A stretch of 64,000 nucleotides of DNA from Tardiphaga sp. P9-11 (GCF_008329525.1 NZ_NPKQ01000004.1:124001-188000); one strand, 5' to 3'. Counted from the stretch's first letter, positions 7,191 through 16,683 are shown. Numbers and translations are program-made. Notes: a model not told the origin generated them from the letters alone.

Positions 7191-8222
7191 ATGCCCAGCG
7201 ACACCGTCGATATCGAAGCACTCGCGCAGTTGCGTCCGGGAATGCCTGTGTTGCGTCTGTCGCAAGCGCTCGGTACGCATTGGCGCCCGCTGACTTCGGA
7301 CGACGAAGGCTGGGTCAGACCGGCGCGCGATGTGGTCGGTGGTTTCTCGGCGCGGGTCGATATTCACGGCATCATCGGCCATCTCAACATACACGCCGCA
7401 TTCCCTAAACCGGTGATGGACGATCGACTGCAGCTGGGCATGACGCTGCAGGCGGTGAAAGGCGAGTATCCCACGCTTGCTTTTTTGCAGGACATCGCCG
7501 GCGTGTCTCAGACGTTGCAGCTTTACGGCGCATCGACGGCCGACGGGATGAAATTGACTGCGTTATTCCGCGACGAACGGCTGCTCGGTCTTCAACTCTT
7601 TTACCCGGATGCGATCTATGTGGCGGAGATGCCCGCTCTTGCACCACTCGATCTGCCGGCCGGTGCACCATTCACCGATCTGAATTTCAAACTGGTGGTG
7701 CTTGATGCGCTTCTGGAAGCGAGATTGATTGATCTCGGGAATGCTTCCCAGTTTCTGTCGCGGGTGCTGGGGCGGCCCTATGATCCCCGCGGCGATAGCC
7801 AGTGGCCGCACAAATGCCAAGCTGCCTACGATTATCTCGTTCGTATCCTGCTCACACCAGATCAGCTGTCAGCGGTGACAGCGCTGTGTTTCGATGGCGG
7901 CAATGCGATCTATGACTACATCTGGCCGGGCTGGAGCGGCGAGACCGATGACTTTCATGTGCGCAGCCTGGAAGGCATCGAGCAACTGACACATCTGCGA
8001 GACTTCAACGATATCGCATTGCTGGAAGCTAACGATCTGAGCCCGCTTTTACGTTTGCCCGATTTACGTTCGCTCGATCTAGGGCTCGGAACGAAGCTGC
8101 CGGCTGCGATCCTGCTGGGTCTGCCGGCTTTGGAGCGGTTTGCCTGTCATGAAGACGACGCGCCGGATCGTGTGGCGCTGGAAGCGCTCAAGGCGAAAGG
8201 TGTGAAGGTTCGCCTGTATTGA
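7191..8222 (+). CDS. DUF6892-like domain protein
   Basis: A 343-residue soluble protein. Residues about 160-275 resemble the DUF6892 domain: FTDLNFKLVVLDALLEARLID, then FDGGNAIYDYIWPGWSGETDDFHVRSLEGIEQLTHLRDF. The C-terminal 60 residues have leucine spacing like short leucine-rich repeats (LLRLPDLRSLDLGLGTKLPAAILLGLPALERF). The N-terminal 140 residues are unassigned. No signal peptide is present. As I recall, DUF6892 proteins occur near polymorphic-toxin immunity genes, but no toxin is seen here. It follows the nuclease-fold gene on the same strand after 94 nt. Confidence 0.6.
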   Translation: MPSDTVDIEALAQLRPGMPVLRLSQALGTHWRPLTSDDEGWVRPARDVVGGFSARVDIHGIIGHLNIHAAFPKPVMDDRLQLGMTLQAVKGEYPTLAFLQDIAGVSQTLQLYGASTADGMKLTALFRDERLLGLQLFYPDAIYVAEMPALAPLDLPAGAPFTDLNFKLVVLDALLEARLIDLGNASQFLSRVLGRPYDPRGDSQWPHKCQAAYDYLVRILLTPDQLSAVTALCFDGGNAIYDYIWPGWSGETDDFHVRSLEGIEQLTHLRDFNDIALLEANDLSPLLRLPDLRSLDLGLGTKLPAAILLGLPALERFACHEDDAPDRVALEALKAKGVKVRLY

Positions 8223-8251
8223 TTGCAGCAGAGCCAAAAAAGGACGGGGTC

Positions 8252-8839
8252 CTACTTCTGCCCGATCTTGCCTTCGGTGCCGTTCAGCAATCGCTTGATG
8301 TTCTCGCGGTGCATGAACCACAGCAGCAGCGTCAGCACGGTGGCCAGCACGGCGAGTTGTGGCGCCTTGGCCCACCACAGGAAGATAGGCGTGATGGCAC
8401 TGGCGGTGAGGGCGGAGAATGACGAGTAGCGCGAGGAGAAGGCACAGGCGAGCCAGGCAAGGCAGAACACCACGGCGGCCGGCCAGTATAGGCCGAACAT
8501 GATGCCGATATAGACGGCAACGCCCTTGCCGCCCTTGAAGCCGAGCCAGACCGGGAAGAGGTGGCCCAGGAAAGCGAAGAGACCGGCAACCATGGCCGGA
8601 ACGGGACCGCCGACGCTGCCGGCGATGATCACTGCGACGGTGCCCTTGAGGGCATCGAGCAGCAGGGTCGCCGCGGCAAGGCCCTTACGGCCGGTGCGCA
8701 GCACATTGGTGGCGCCGATATTGCCCGAGCCGATGGTGCGGATGTCCTGTGTGCCGGCGAGCCTGGTCAGCACCAGCCCGAATGGGACCGATCCCAGGAA
8801 ATAGCCAAGCGCGGCGGCAAATATATAAAGAACGATCAT
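8252..8839 (-). CDS. plsY: Glycerol-3-phosphate acyltransferase PlsY
   Basis: A 195-residue integral membrane enzyme. It transfers acyl groups from acyl-phosphate to glycerol-3-phosphate, the first step of phospholipid synthesis with PlsX. The conserved PlsY motifs are visible: [13 protein letters not shown], then [30 protein letters not shown], then [19 protein letters not shown]. About five hydrophobic segments are seen and the length is typical. It lies downstream of pyrC-like by 58 nt on the same strand, so it is probably part of the same transcription unit. Confidence 0.97.
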   Translation of the reverse strand: MIVLYIFAAALGYFLGSVPFGLVLTRLAGTQDIRTIGSGNIGATNVLRTGRKGLAAATLLLDALKGTVAVIIAGSVGGPVPAMVAGLFAFLGHLFPVWLGFKGGKGVAVYIGIMFGLYWPAAVVFCLAWLACAFSSRYSSFSALTASAITPIFLWWAKAPQLAVLATVLTLLLWFMHRENIKRLLNGTEGKIGQK

Positions 8840-8897
8840 CGGGCCTCTATCCTAAGACGCGTTTCGCACTTTCGTGCTCTCAGACACGCCTATCGCG

Positions 8898-10199
8898 TCA
8901 GACGTGCTCGTAAACGGTACGTCCGCCGACGATAGTGCGCGCAACACGGCCGGTAAAACGGGCCTCGTCGAACGGCGTATTCTTGCATTGTGACTTCAGG
9001 TCTGCGGGATCCAGCACCCACGGTACATCGGCATCGATGACAATGATATCGGCAACCGCGCCGGGGCGCAGCGTGCCGCCGGGCAGGCCGAGCAGTTCGG
9101 CCGGACGTGTCGACATCGCACGGATCAGTTGGGTGAAGGTGAGCTCGCCATTGTGGATCAGCCGCAATCCGGCCGACAGCATCGTCTCGAGGCCGATGGC
9201 ACCCGGAGCGGCTTCTGCAAATGGCAGGCGCTTGGTTTCGACATCCTGCGGGTTGTGATCGGACATGACGACGTCGATCAGCCCGGAGGCAACGGCGGCC
9301 ACCAGAGCCTGGCGGTCTTCCTCGACGCGCAGCGGCGGCGACAGCTTGAGATATGACCGATAGGGGCCGATATCGTTTTCGTTCAGCGTGAGATGATTGA
9401 TCGAGGCTGAGGCGCTCACGCGAAGTCCGGCATCGCGCGCCCGCTTCAAGACCTCGATGGATTCTGCGCAGGTCAGTGACGCGGCGTGATAGCGGCCGCC
9501 CGTGAGAGCCACCAGACGCATGTCGCGTTCCAGCATCATGGCTTCGGCGGCCGTGGGAATGCCCATCAGGCCAAGCCGCGAGGCGCGCTCGCCTTCGTTC
9601 ATTACGCCTTCACCGACGAGATCGGGGTCTTCCGTGTGATGCACGATCAGAACGTCGAAGTCGCGGGCGTAAGTGAGCGCGCGGCGCATCAGCTGCGCAT
9701 TGGTGATGCTCTTGTCGGCATCGGTGAACGCGACGGCACCCGCGGCCTTCAACAGGCCAAGCTCCGTCATCTCCTTGCCCTGGAGACCCTTGGTGAGTGC
9801 GGCCATCGGATGGATGTTGACGATCGCGGTGTCACGGGCACGGCGCAGCACGAAATCGACGGTGGCGGAATTGTCGATGACCGGCGAGGTATCCGGCTGG
9901 CAGACGATGGTGGTGATGCCGCCAGCCGCAGCGGCGCGGCTTGCGGATGCGAAGGTCTCGCGATGGCTGGCGCCGGGCTCGCCGACGAAGGCGCGCATGT
10001 CGACGAGGCCGGGGGCCACGACCTTGCCGGCGCAATTGATGATGTCGGTGCCTTCAGGCACACCGGCCGCGCCGATGCCGCGGCGGGCGTCGCGGATCAT
10101 ACCGTCGGCGATCAGCACATCCCCGATACCGTCGAGGTCCCGTGACGGATCGATCAGGTGCGCATTGGCGAGCAGGATGGGGCGGCGATCTGTCAACAT
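8898..10199 (-). CDS. pyrC': Non-catalytic dihydroorotase homologue (PyrC')
   Basis: A 433-residue class I dihydroorotase-fold protein. The metal-binding HxH expected after VD reads D67-M-R69-A-F71 (GLVDMRAFVGEPG), so both histidines are missing. The usual TDHAPH motif reads SDHNPQD near residue 313. His188 and His238 regions remain. This matches the inactive PyrC' partners that hold aspartate transcarbamoylase together in Pseudomonas-type complexes. It starts 4 nt after the pyrB stop, so the two are co-translated. A separate catalytic dihydroorotase must be encoded elsewhere (inference). Confidence 0.88.
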   Translation of the reverse strand: MLTDRRPILLANAHLIDPSRDLDGIGDVLIADGMIRDARRGIGAAGVPEGTDIINCAGKVVAPGLVDMRAFVGEPGASHRETFASASRAAAAGGITTIVCQPDTSPVIDNSATVDFVLRRARDTAIVNIHPMAALTKGLQGKEMTELGLLKAAGAVAFTDADKSITNAQLMRRALTYARDFDVLIVHHTEDPDLVGEGVMNEGERASRLGLMGIPTAAEAMMLERDMRLVALTGGRYHAASLTCAESIEVLKRARDAGLRVSASASINHLTLNENDIGPYRSYLKLSPPLRVEEDRQALVAAVASGLIDVVMSDHNPQDVETKRLPFAEAAPGAIGLETMLSAGLRLIHNGELTFTQLIRAMSTRPAELLGLPGGTLRPGAVADIIVIDADVPWVLDPADLKSQCKNTPFDEARFTGRVARTIVGGRTVYEHV

Positions 10200-10203
10200 G
10201 GCG

Positions 10204-11157
10204 TCACGCGTTCGGGAGGTTGCGCGCGAGCGCTTCGAGCACGGCCATGCGGACCGCTACGCCCATCTCGACCTGTTCGCGGATCAGCGACTGCGCGCCG
10301 TCGGCCACGATGGAGTCGATCTCGACGCCGCGATTCATCGGGCCGGGATGCATCACCAGGGCGTCGGGCTTGGCATAAGCGAGCTTCTTCTGGTCGAGGC
10401 CGAAATACTGGAAGTATTCGGCGGAGGACGGCACGAAGGAGCCGTTCATACGCTCGCGCTGCAGCCGCAGCATCATCACGATATCAGCGCCGTGGAGGCC
10501 CTCGCGCATGTCGCGCGCGACCTCGACACCCATGCGCTCGATACCCGGCGGCAGCAGCGTGGAAGGCCCAACCACGCGCACGCGTGCGCCCATGGTGTTG
10601 AGCAGCAGGATATTTGAACGCGCGACCCGTGAATGCAGGACATCGCCGCAGATCGCGATCGTCAGTCCTTCGAGGCGGCCCTTGTTGCGACGGATGGTCA
10701 GCGCGTCGAGCAGGGCCTGGGTCGGATGTTCATGGGCGCCATCGCCCGCATTGATGACGGAGCCGTCGACCTTGCGGGCCAGCAGTTCGACCGCGCCGGA
10801 GGCATGATGGCGCATCACGAGAATGTCCGGATGCATCGCGTTCAGCGTCATCGCGGTGTCGATCAGCGTCTCGCCCTTTTTGATCGAGGACGATGACACC
10901 GACATGTTCATGACGTCGGCGCCGAGCCGCTTGCCGGCCAGTTCGAACGACGACTGGGTGCGCGTCGAATTCTCAAAAAACAGATTGATCTGGGTACGAC
11001 CGCGCAGCGAGGAACGCTTTTTGTCGACCTGGCGGTTCAGCTCGACATATTCCTCGGACAGGTCGAGGAGGCCGGTGATATCCGCGGCGGAAAGGCCCTC
11101 GATGCCCAGCAAATGCCGGTGTCCGAGGACGAAAGAGGATTTCGTGGCTTGGGTCAT
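10204..11157 (-). CDS. pyrB: Aspartate carbamoyltransferase catalytic subunit
   Basis: A 317-residue enzyme joining carbamoyl phosphate and aspartate in de novo pyrimidine synthesis. The carbamoyl-phosphate motif is [20 protein letters not shown]. Further blocks are [18 protein letters not shown], the aspartate-loop region [12 protein letters not shown], and [16 protein letters not shown] at 11157 (MTQATKSSF) is preferred over the upstream start at 11196 because similarity to the family begins shortly after it. It is the first gene of the pyrB-pyrC'-plsY series. No regulatory PyrI subunit is seen, consistent with a PyrBC' holoenzyme. Confidence 0.96.
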   Translation of the reverse strand: MTQATKSSFVLGHRHLLGIEGLSAADITGLLDLSEEYVELNRQVDKKRSSLRGRTQINLFFENSTRTQSSFELAGKRLGADVMNMSVSSSSIKKGETLIDTAMTLNAMHPDILVMRHHASGAVELLARKVDGSVINAGDGAHEHPTQALLDALTIRRNKGRLEGLTIAICGDVLHSRVARSNILLLNTMGARVRVVGPSTLLPPGIERMGVEVARDMREGLHGADIVMMLRLQRERMNGSFVPSSAEYFQYFGLDQKKLAYAKPDALVMHPGPMNRGVEIDSIVADGAQSLIREQVEMGVAVRMAVLEALARNLPNA

Positions 11158-11304
11158 TAAAACGAAAGCTATAGGCAGAGTTGAAAAGCGGAGCAAGCGC
11201 GATTCGCCCGCTTTTCGGTTATCCCCCGGTCAGTCCGGTGGCAGGGTAAAGATGATGGGCATAAATCGCCGTCAAGTCGCCCGTTTTGGATCGCGAGGCC
11301 GCTG

Positions 11305-12078
11305 ATGAGACGTTTTCCAAATCGACTGTTGGCGGTGATTTCGGCGGGGCTCTGGCTGGCGTCGGTCGCCCAGCCTGCGCAGGCGCAAAACCTGCCTGAC
11401 GATTTCGTGTTCCTGCGCGACATCGATCCCTCGATCCGGCAGGACATCCGCTATGCCGGCGTCAACAACTTCGTCGGGCGCAAGCTTAGCGGCTATGACA
11501 GCGCGGAATGCGTGGTGAAACGCGCGGTCGGCCTCGCTCTGCAGAAGGTGCAGCGCGAACTGATGGCGCAAAACCTGTCGCTGAAAATGCTGGATTGCTA
11601 TCGGCCGGCGCGGGCATCGCGCGACATGGTGGCGTGGGCGCGCGATGGCAACGAGACGCCGGCGCAGAAGCGTTACAATCCGTCCTTCAGCAAAGCGGAT
11701 CTGTTCAGGCTTGGCTATATCGCCGAGCGCTCCGGCCACTCCACCGGCGCGGCGCTCGATCTGACGCTGGTCGATCTGCGTGCGCCTGCGTCTCCGGCAT
11801 TTGATCCGAACAAGGCCTATGCGAGCTGTATCGCGCCGGAGGCACAGCGCGCGCCGGAGGGCAGTGTCGATATGGGCACGGGTTACGATTGCTCCGATGC
11901 GAAGGCGCATACCGGATCGCGCACGATCTTACCCGCGCAGCGGCGCTGGCGCGATCTCCTGGTGACTGTGATGGGCAGGCAGGGCTTCGTGAATTATTCC
12001 AAGGAATGGTGGCACTTCTCGCTGCCGGGCACAGGCGTGAGCACCTACGATTTTCCGATTGTGCGGCAGGCAAGATAG
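11305..12078 (+). CDS. Exported VanX/DdpX-like D-Ala-D-Ala dipeptidase
   Basis: A 257-residue M15D-type zinc dipeptidase acting in the periplasm on D-alanyl-D-alanine. A signal peptide covers the first 27 residues (RRFPNRLLAVISAGLWLASVAQPAQAQ). Catalytic motifs are SGHSTGAALDLTL (the SxHxxGxAxD zinc ligands) and EWWHFSL (catalytic Glu and third zinc His). DCYRP is the conserved arginine region. It stands alone, diverging from pyrB. Without vanA/vanH it probably serves peptidoglycan turnover rather than glycopeptide resistance (inference). Confidence 0.92.
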   Translation: MRRFPNRLLAVISAGLWLASVAQPAQAQNLPDDFVFLRDIDPSIRQDIRYAGVNNFVGRKLSGYDSAECVVKRAVGLALQKVQRELMAQNLSLKMLDCYRPARASRDMVAWARDGNETPAQKRYNPSFSKADLFRLGYIAERSGHSTGAALDLTLVDLRAPASPAFDPNKAYASCIAPEAQRAPEGSVDMGTGYDCSDAKAHTGSRTILPAQRRWRDLLVTVMGRQGFVNYSKEWWHFSLPGTGVSTYDFPIVRQAR

Positions 12079-12145
12079 CCCCGTGAAATCCCGGTCAATC
12101 CAGCGTAAAATGATTCGCAATACCGCCTCCAGCCGGAACTGATTC

Positions 12146-13792
12146 ATGACCGACGCCACCTCTGCCATTCATGCGGTGCTCAACCAGTCGCCACCGTTCG
12201 AGGACGTCAATCTGTTCGAGCTGGACCGGCCGCTGGTGGAAGCGGTTGCGATGAATGAGGGCTCGTTCGCCTATGTCGACCACGCCAAATTCGGTCAGCT
12301 CTGGGGATCGGCCGACATGGCGCAGCGCGCGCGACTGGCCAACGAGAATACGCCGAAGCTGCGGACTTTCGATGCGCGCGGCAACCGGCGCGACGAGGTC
12401 GAGTTTCATCCGGCCTATCACGAACTGATGGCACAGAGCATTGCAGCGGGAATTCACAATTCGACCTGGACGGCGGACGGCAAGCCAAAGGGGCGGGGGG
12501 CGGAAGTGATCCGTGCGGCGCGTTTCTACATGGCCGCGCAGGTCGAGACCGGGCATCTGTGCCCGATCACGATGACACGTGCCGCCGTCGGTGCGCTGGC
12601 GATGCAGCCGGATGTGCTGGCGCAGGTGATGCCGGTCATTGCCAGCCACGACTACGATCCGAGCTTTGCGCCATGGTCGGCCAAGCGCGGGATGACGCTG
12701 GGCATGGGGATGACCGAACGGCAGGGCGGCACGGATGTGCGCAGCAACATGACGCGCGCGGTGCGCGACGGCGATGCGTATCGCATCAGCGGCCACAAGT
12801 GGTTCATGTCGGCGCCGATGTGCGACGCATTCCTGGTGCTGGCGCAGGCCGAGGACGGGTTGAGCTGTTTCTTCATGCCGCGGTTCCGACCGGATGGCTC
12901 GCTCAATGCGCTGAATTTCCAGCGTCTGAAGGACAAGCTCGGCAATCGCTCCAACGCGTCGTCGGAAGTCGAGTTCAATGATGCCTACGCACTGCGCGTC
13001 GGCGACGAAGGCAAGGGCATCCGCACCATCATCCAGATGGTGCAATTGACGCGGCAGGATTGCGCCACGGCATCGGCCGGCTTGATGCGCTCGGGCCTCG
13101 TTCATGCGCTGCATCACGCAAGGCATCGCAGCGTGTTCCAGAAACATCTTGCCGATCAGCCGATGATGCAAAGCGTGCTCGCCGATATGGCGCTGCATGT
13201 GGAGGCCTCGACGGCGCTGGTGATGCGGCTATGCCGCGCCTTCGATCTCGCGCCGGAAGATCAGTCTGAGGCGGCGTATATGCGTTTCCTCACGCCGGTC
13301 GTGAAATACTGGGTCTGCAAATCGGCGCCGGGCTTCCTTTACGAGGCCATGGAATGCATGGGCGGCAATGGCTATGTCGAGGAGGGCATCCTGGCGCGGC
13401 ATTATCGTGAGGCGCCGGTCAATGCGATCTGGGAAGGCTCGGGCAACGTGATGTGTCTCGATGTGCTGCGGGCGCTGTCGCGCGAAGGTGACGCTTCGAC
13501 CGCGGTGCTGCAGGACCTGATGCTGGAGACGCGCGGACTGCCCGGCGCGGCCGATGCTGCGGCCTTCATCATCCGCACCTTGCTGCGGCCCGACAGCGAG
13601 CGTGTTGCACGGCAGGCGGTGGAATCGCTGGCGTTGCTGGCGGCCTGCGCTGCGCTGAACATAGTGCATCCGCCCCATGCCGAACTGTTTGCGCGGACAC
13701 GCCTTGATAGTGCGCGCAACGCGATCTACGGCACTGCTGAAATGACCGAAGCTCAGGGCCGGGGACTGCTCGAGCGGGCGTTGCCGCAGTGA
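12146..13792 (+). CDS. aidB: AidB-type acyl-CoA dehydrogenase
   Basis: A 548-residue flavoprotein of the acyl-CoA dehydrogenase superfamily, of the size of E. coli AidB (541) rather than normal ACADs (about 380). Motifs include MGMTERQGGTDVRSN (flavin-contact region), RISGHKWFMSAPMCD, and MECMGGNGYVEEGILARHYREAPVNAIWEGSGNVMCLD, the AidB-type C-terminal FAD-site block. About 110 extra C-terminal residues correspond to the helical DNA-binding part. In E. coli AidB belongs to the Ada alkylation response; no ada box or alkylation gene is seen nearby. Its last 4 nt overlap the CPBP gene (GTGA). Confidence 0.93.
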   Translation: MTDATSAIHAVLNQSPPFEDVNLFELDRPLVEAVAMNEGSFAYVDHAKFGQLWGSADMAQRARLANENTPKLRTFDARGNRRDEVEFHPAYHELMAQSIAAGIHNSTWTADGKPKGRGAEVIRAARFYMAAQVETGHLCPITMTRAAVGALAMQPDVLAQVMPVIASHDYDPSFAPWSAKRGMTLGMGMTERQGGTDVRSNMTRAVRDGDAYRISGHKWFMSAPMCDAFLVLAQAEDGLSCFFMPRFRPDGSLNALNFQRLKDKLGNRSNASSEVEFNDAYALRVGDEGKGIRTIIQMVQLTRQDCATASAGLMRSGLVHALHHARHRSVFQKHLADQPMMQSVLADMALHVEASTALVMRLCRAFDLAPEDQSEAAYMRFLTPVVKYWVCKSAPGFLYEAMECMGGNGYVEEGILARHYREAPVNAIWEGSGNVMCLDVLRALSREGDASTAVLQDLMLETRGLPGAADAAAFIIRTLLRPDSERVARQAVESLALLAACAALNIVHPPHAELFARTRLDSARNAIYGTAEMTEAQGRGLLERALPQ

Positions 13793-14574
13793 GCGCGCTG
13801 GATACGCCTGTCATACGGTCAAACCTGCCACCCGCGACAAAGCCGCCGAGGGTCTGGAAATTCTGGGGCACCAGCCTCTGGGGGCTGTTCGCTTTTGCAG
13901 CGATGTTCGCCGGCCAGCTCACCGTCGTCGCCTATTATCTGCTGATTAAGGATGCGCCACTCGATGCGACGCTGCTGATCAAGGCGATGAGCAGCGGTAC
14001 GACCATCGCCGCGTCCGTTCTCATGGGACTTCCGGCAGTGTGTCTGGCGCTGTGGCTGGCGACGCGCATGGCGCGGCAATCCTTTGCTGACTATCTGGGG
14101 CTGCGCGGCACGTCCTGGAAAAACTACGTACTCGGCACGGTGGCGCTGATCGTGCTGGTCGGTGCCTGGGAGCTGGTCGCAAAAGGCATGGGGCGCGACT
14201 CCGCGCCGACTTTCATGCTGGAAGTGCTGAAGTCGGCTCGCGCTGACGGCGCACTGTGGCTGCTCGTGATAGCGTTCTGCGTCGGCGCGCCGATGACCGA
14301 AGAATTCTTCGCGCGCGGTTTTCTCTATCGCGGCTGGTCGGAATCGTTTTTGCGGCCGGTTGGCGCCATCGTGGCGTCATCGCTGGTCTGGACGGCGATG
14401 CATCTGCAGTATGACTGGTTCTTCTTCGTCGAGATTTTCACCATCGGCCTGCTGTTCGGCTATATGCGCTATCGCAGCCATTCGACATGGCTGACGATCT
14501 ATCTGCATGGCTTGAACAATCTCGCCGCCACGGTGCAAACGCTGCTGATCGCGAACGGTGTGATATCGCCGTAG
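13789..14574 (+). CDS. CPBP-family intramembrane glutamic endopeptidase
   Basis: A 261-residue membrane protein with about seven hydrophobic segments. Abi/CAAX-protease motifs are present: motif 1 EEFFARGFLYRGW (EE...R), motif 2 FVEIFTIGLLFGYMRYRS, and motif 3 YLHGLNN. GTG start at 13789 overlaps the aidB stop by 4 nt, so translation is coupled. The substrate is unknown; family members cleave membrane peptides or process bacteriocins. The stop lies directly against the convergent AEC transporter stop. Confidence 0.9.
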   Translation: MSALDTPVIRSNLPPATKPPRVWKFWGTSLWGLFAFAAMFAGQLTVVAYYLLIKDAPLDATLLIKAMSSGTTIAASVLMGLPAVCLALWLATRMARQSFADYLGLRGTSWKNYVLGTVALIVLVGAWELVAKGMGRDSAPTFMLEVLKSARADGALWLLVIAFCVGAPMTEEFFARGFLYRGWSESFLRPVGAIVASSLVWTAMHLQYDWFFFVEIFTIGLLFGYMRYRSHSTWLTIYLHGLNNLAATVQTLLIANGVISP

Positions 14575-15501
14575 CTATTCTGCCAGCGCAATGAAGACGG
14601 GCATGGTCAGGACCGCCAGCGTGGTTTGAACGGTCAGGATTTGCGCCAACAGAGGCGCGTCACCGCCCATCTGCCGCGCCAGAATATAGCCGTTCGACGC
14701 CGACGGCACCGACGCGCAGCAGACGACCACTGCGAGATTGGTGCCGGACAGGCCGAAGGCGATGCCGAGGCCCATGGCGATCAGCGGCATCACGGCGAGT
14801 TTCAAGACGACTGTCAGTGCTGCGGCCATGCCGGGTCTGTGAAGGCCTTCGAGTTGAAGACCCGCGCCGACGATCAGCAGGCCCATCGCCAGTGAGCAGC
14901 GCCCGAGGGCATCGAGAAATTCATGGGCGGGGCGCGGCACGGACAATCCGGCGAGGTTGATCGCGAGGCCGATCACGCAGGCCCAGATCAGCGGGTTCCT
15001 GGCTATGGTCAGCAGTAGCGCAGGCCACGCCATCCGTTGCGGTGAGGCGTAATGTGCCAGCACCCAGACGGCCAGAATATTCAGCAGCGGGATCATTGCC
15101 ACCATGGCGACGGAGGCCAGCGTGATGCCGAGGTCTCCCCACAGATTGCCGGCGACCGAGAGTGCCACGAAGGTCTGCCAGCGCGTTGCGCCCTGAAACA
15201 GCGAGGTGAAGGCCGGCCCATCGAGGCCGATGGCCCGCGCCAGCAACGGGCGCAGCGCCAGACATAGCGCAGACATCAGGACAACGGAGAGCAGTAGTGC
15301 GCCGCCGACGCCGACGATCGGCACCGAGGACAGATTGGCGCGCGCCAGCGTGTCGATCAGCAAAGCGGGGAACAGGACATAATAGACGAGCTGTTCCAGC
15401 CCGACCCACTCGATGTTCTGCTTCAACAGCAAACGTCGCAATGCAAAGCCGAGCACGATGAGCAGGAAGACCGGGACGAGAGCACCGAATACCGTCAACA
15501 T
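14575..15501 (-). CDS. AEC-family transporter
   Basis: A 308-residue inner-membrane protein with ten hydrophobic segments, of the auxin efflux carrier/malate permease type. Family features are the N-terminal LVPVFLLIVLGFALRRL, the central broken-helix region PLIWACVIGLAINLAG, and the C-terminal CCASVPSASNGYILARQMGGD (typical P(S/T)A.N motif). The substrate cannot be told from sequence. It starts 2 nt after the ruvX stop, so the two are translationally linked. The stop abuts the CPBP stop on the opposite strand. Confidence 0.93.
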   Translation of the reverse strand: MLTVFGALVPVFLLIVLGFALRRLLLKQNIEWVGLEQLVYYVLFPALLIDTLARANLSSVPIVGVGGALLLSVVLMSALCLALRPLLARAIGLDGPAFTSLFQGATRWQTFVALSVAGNLWGDLGITLASVAMVAMIPLLNILAVWVLAHYASPQRMAWPALLLTIARNPLIWACVIGLAINLAGLSVPRPAHEFLDALGRCSLAMGLLIVGAGLQLEGLHRPGMAAALTVVLKLAVMPLIAMGLGIAFGLSGTNLAVVVCCASVPSASNGYILARQMGGDAPLLAQILTVQTTLAVLTMPVFIALAE

Positions 15502-15503
15502 GG

Positions 15504-15995
15504 TCAGCGAATATCCGGCGTGCGCAGCAAGGCGGCGAGGCGATCCAGGGCGCCCTGAAGAATGAAGATCGCGGCATGTTCGTCGATGACCTTGGCGCGT
15601 TTGGCGCGGCTGACATCATTGGCGATCAATTCGCGCTCGACCGCAGATGTGGAGAGCCGCTCGTCCCAGAAGGCGATTGGCAATTCAGTCAGTTTCGAGA
15701 AGTTGCGCGCGAAGGCACGGGTCGATTGTGCCCGCGGGCCTTCGCTGCCGTCCATGTTGATGGGCAGGCCGAGCACGAAGCCGCAGATATTGCGCTCAGT
15801 GGAGAGCTTGATGAGACGCGCGGCATCCGCCTTGAACGCGGTGCGCTCCACGGTCTCGATGCCGGTGGCGAGGCGACGATCGGGATCGGACACCGCGACG
15901 CCGATGGTCTTGGTGCCGAGATCGAGACCGATCAGCGCGCCACGGGCGGGCAGATGTGCGGCGGCTTCGACGAGGGGGAGGATCACAGCAGGCAT
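15504..15995 (-). CDS. ruvX: Holliday junction resolvase-like RuvX/YqgF
   Basis: About 163 residues of RNase H-like fold, implicated in Holliday junction resolution and pre-16S rRNA 5' processing. The acidic motifs are visible: GLDLGTKTIGVAVSD (first Asp), FVLGLPINMDGSEGPRAQ, FWDERLSTSAVERE and IDEHAAIFILQG (last acidic residues). The start is uncertain: ATG at 15995 (MPAVILP) or at 16010. It is followed by the AEC transporter with a 2-nt gap. Confidence 0.94.
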   Translation of the reverse strand: MPAVILPLVEAAAHLPARGALIGLDLGTKTIGVAVSDPDRRLATGIETVERTAFKADAARLIKLSTERNICGFVLGLPINMDGSEGPRAQSTRAFARNFSKLTELPIAFWDERLSTSAVERELIANDVSRAKRAKVIDEHAAIFILQGALDRLAALLRTPDIR

Positions 15996-16042
15996 GACCC
16001 CGCATAACACGCGTGGCCATCAGATCAAACGCTGCGCCGCAC

Positions 16043-16600
16043 CTATCGGAAATGACGGCGGGTGCGCCATTCCTCGGCGGTCATTTCCCAGATTTCCGAG
16101 GGCCAACGGCCTGAGACGTAATTGCGATCCTCGGTGGCGATCACGCGCATGCCGGACGTCTCCGAAATCCGGCGCGAAGCAGTGTTGGCGATGGCCTTGA
16201 TGACGCGCAGCACGGGCCGCTGCAACGTGTCGAACCAGTAATCGGTGACGGCGTCGCTGGCCTCGGTCATCAGCCTTTGTCCGTGCCAGGCGGGATCGAG
16301 CCAGAAGCCGCGATTGTCGTCGTCACTGTCCCTGACATTGATCATGCCGATCAATTGGTCCGGTGCAGTCTTCAGGCGGATCGACCAGTGCCATTCGGTG
16401 CCGTTTTCCATGCCTGGCAGCACGACATCGCGCAGGAAGGTGAAGGCGCCATCAGCCGGGTAGGGCCATGGCACACGGCTGGCCAGGAAACGCACGACAT
16501 CCATCTGCGGAAAGAGCCGTTGCACGGCATCGGAGTCATCCAGCACGAGCGGGCGCAGGATCAGTCTGGGCGTGGTGAGTTCGGGAATGGCAGCGGTCAT
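16043..16600 (-). CDS. GNAT-family N-acetyltransferase (RimJ/RimL-like)
   Basis: A 185-residue acetyltransferase with the N-terminal TPRLILRPLVLDDSDAVQRLF typical of RimJ/RimL-like proteins. The acetyl-CoA-binding region is around GFWLDPAWHGQRLMTEA, and the C-terminal block is VIKAIANTASRRISETSGMRV. The substrate is unknown. It stands alone, diverging from a small membrane-protein gene. Confidence 0.9.
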   Translation of the reverse strand: MTAAIPELTTPRLILRPLVLDDSDAVQRLFPQMDVVRFLASRVPWPYPADGAFTFLRDVVLPGMENGTEWHWSIRLKTAPDQLIGMINVRDSDDDNRGFWLDPAWHGQRLMTEASDAVTDYWFDTLQRPVLRVIKAIANTASRRISETSGMRVIATEDRNYVSGRWPSEIWEMTAEEWRTRRHFR

Positions 16601-16683
16601 CGGTCGCGTTTCACATCGGTGGTGATTTGCGGCAAGGTAGCATCGTTCCCGCGTTTCTGCGTCTTACGTCACGAGCCCGATCC

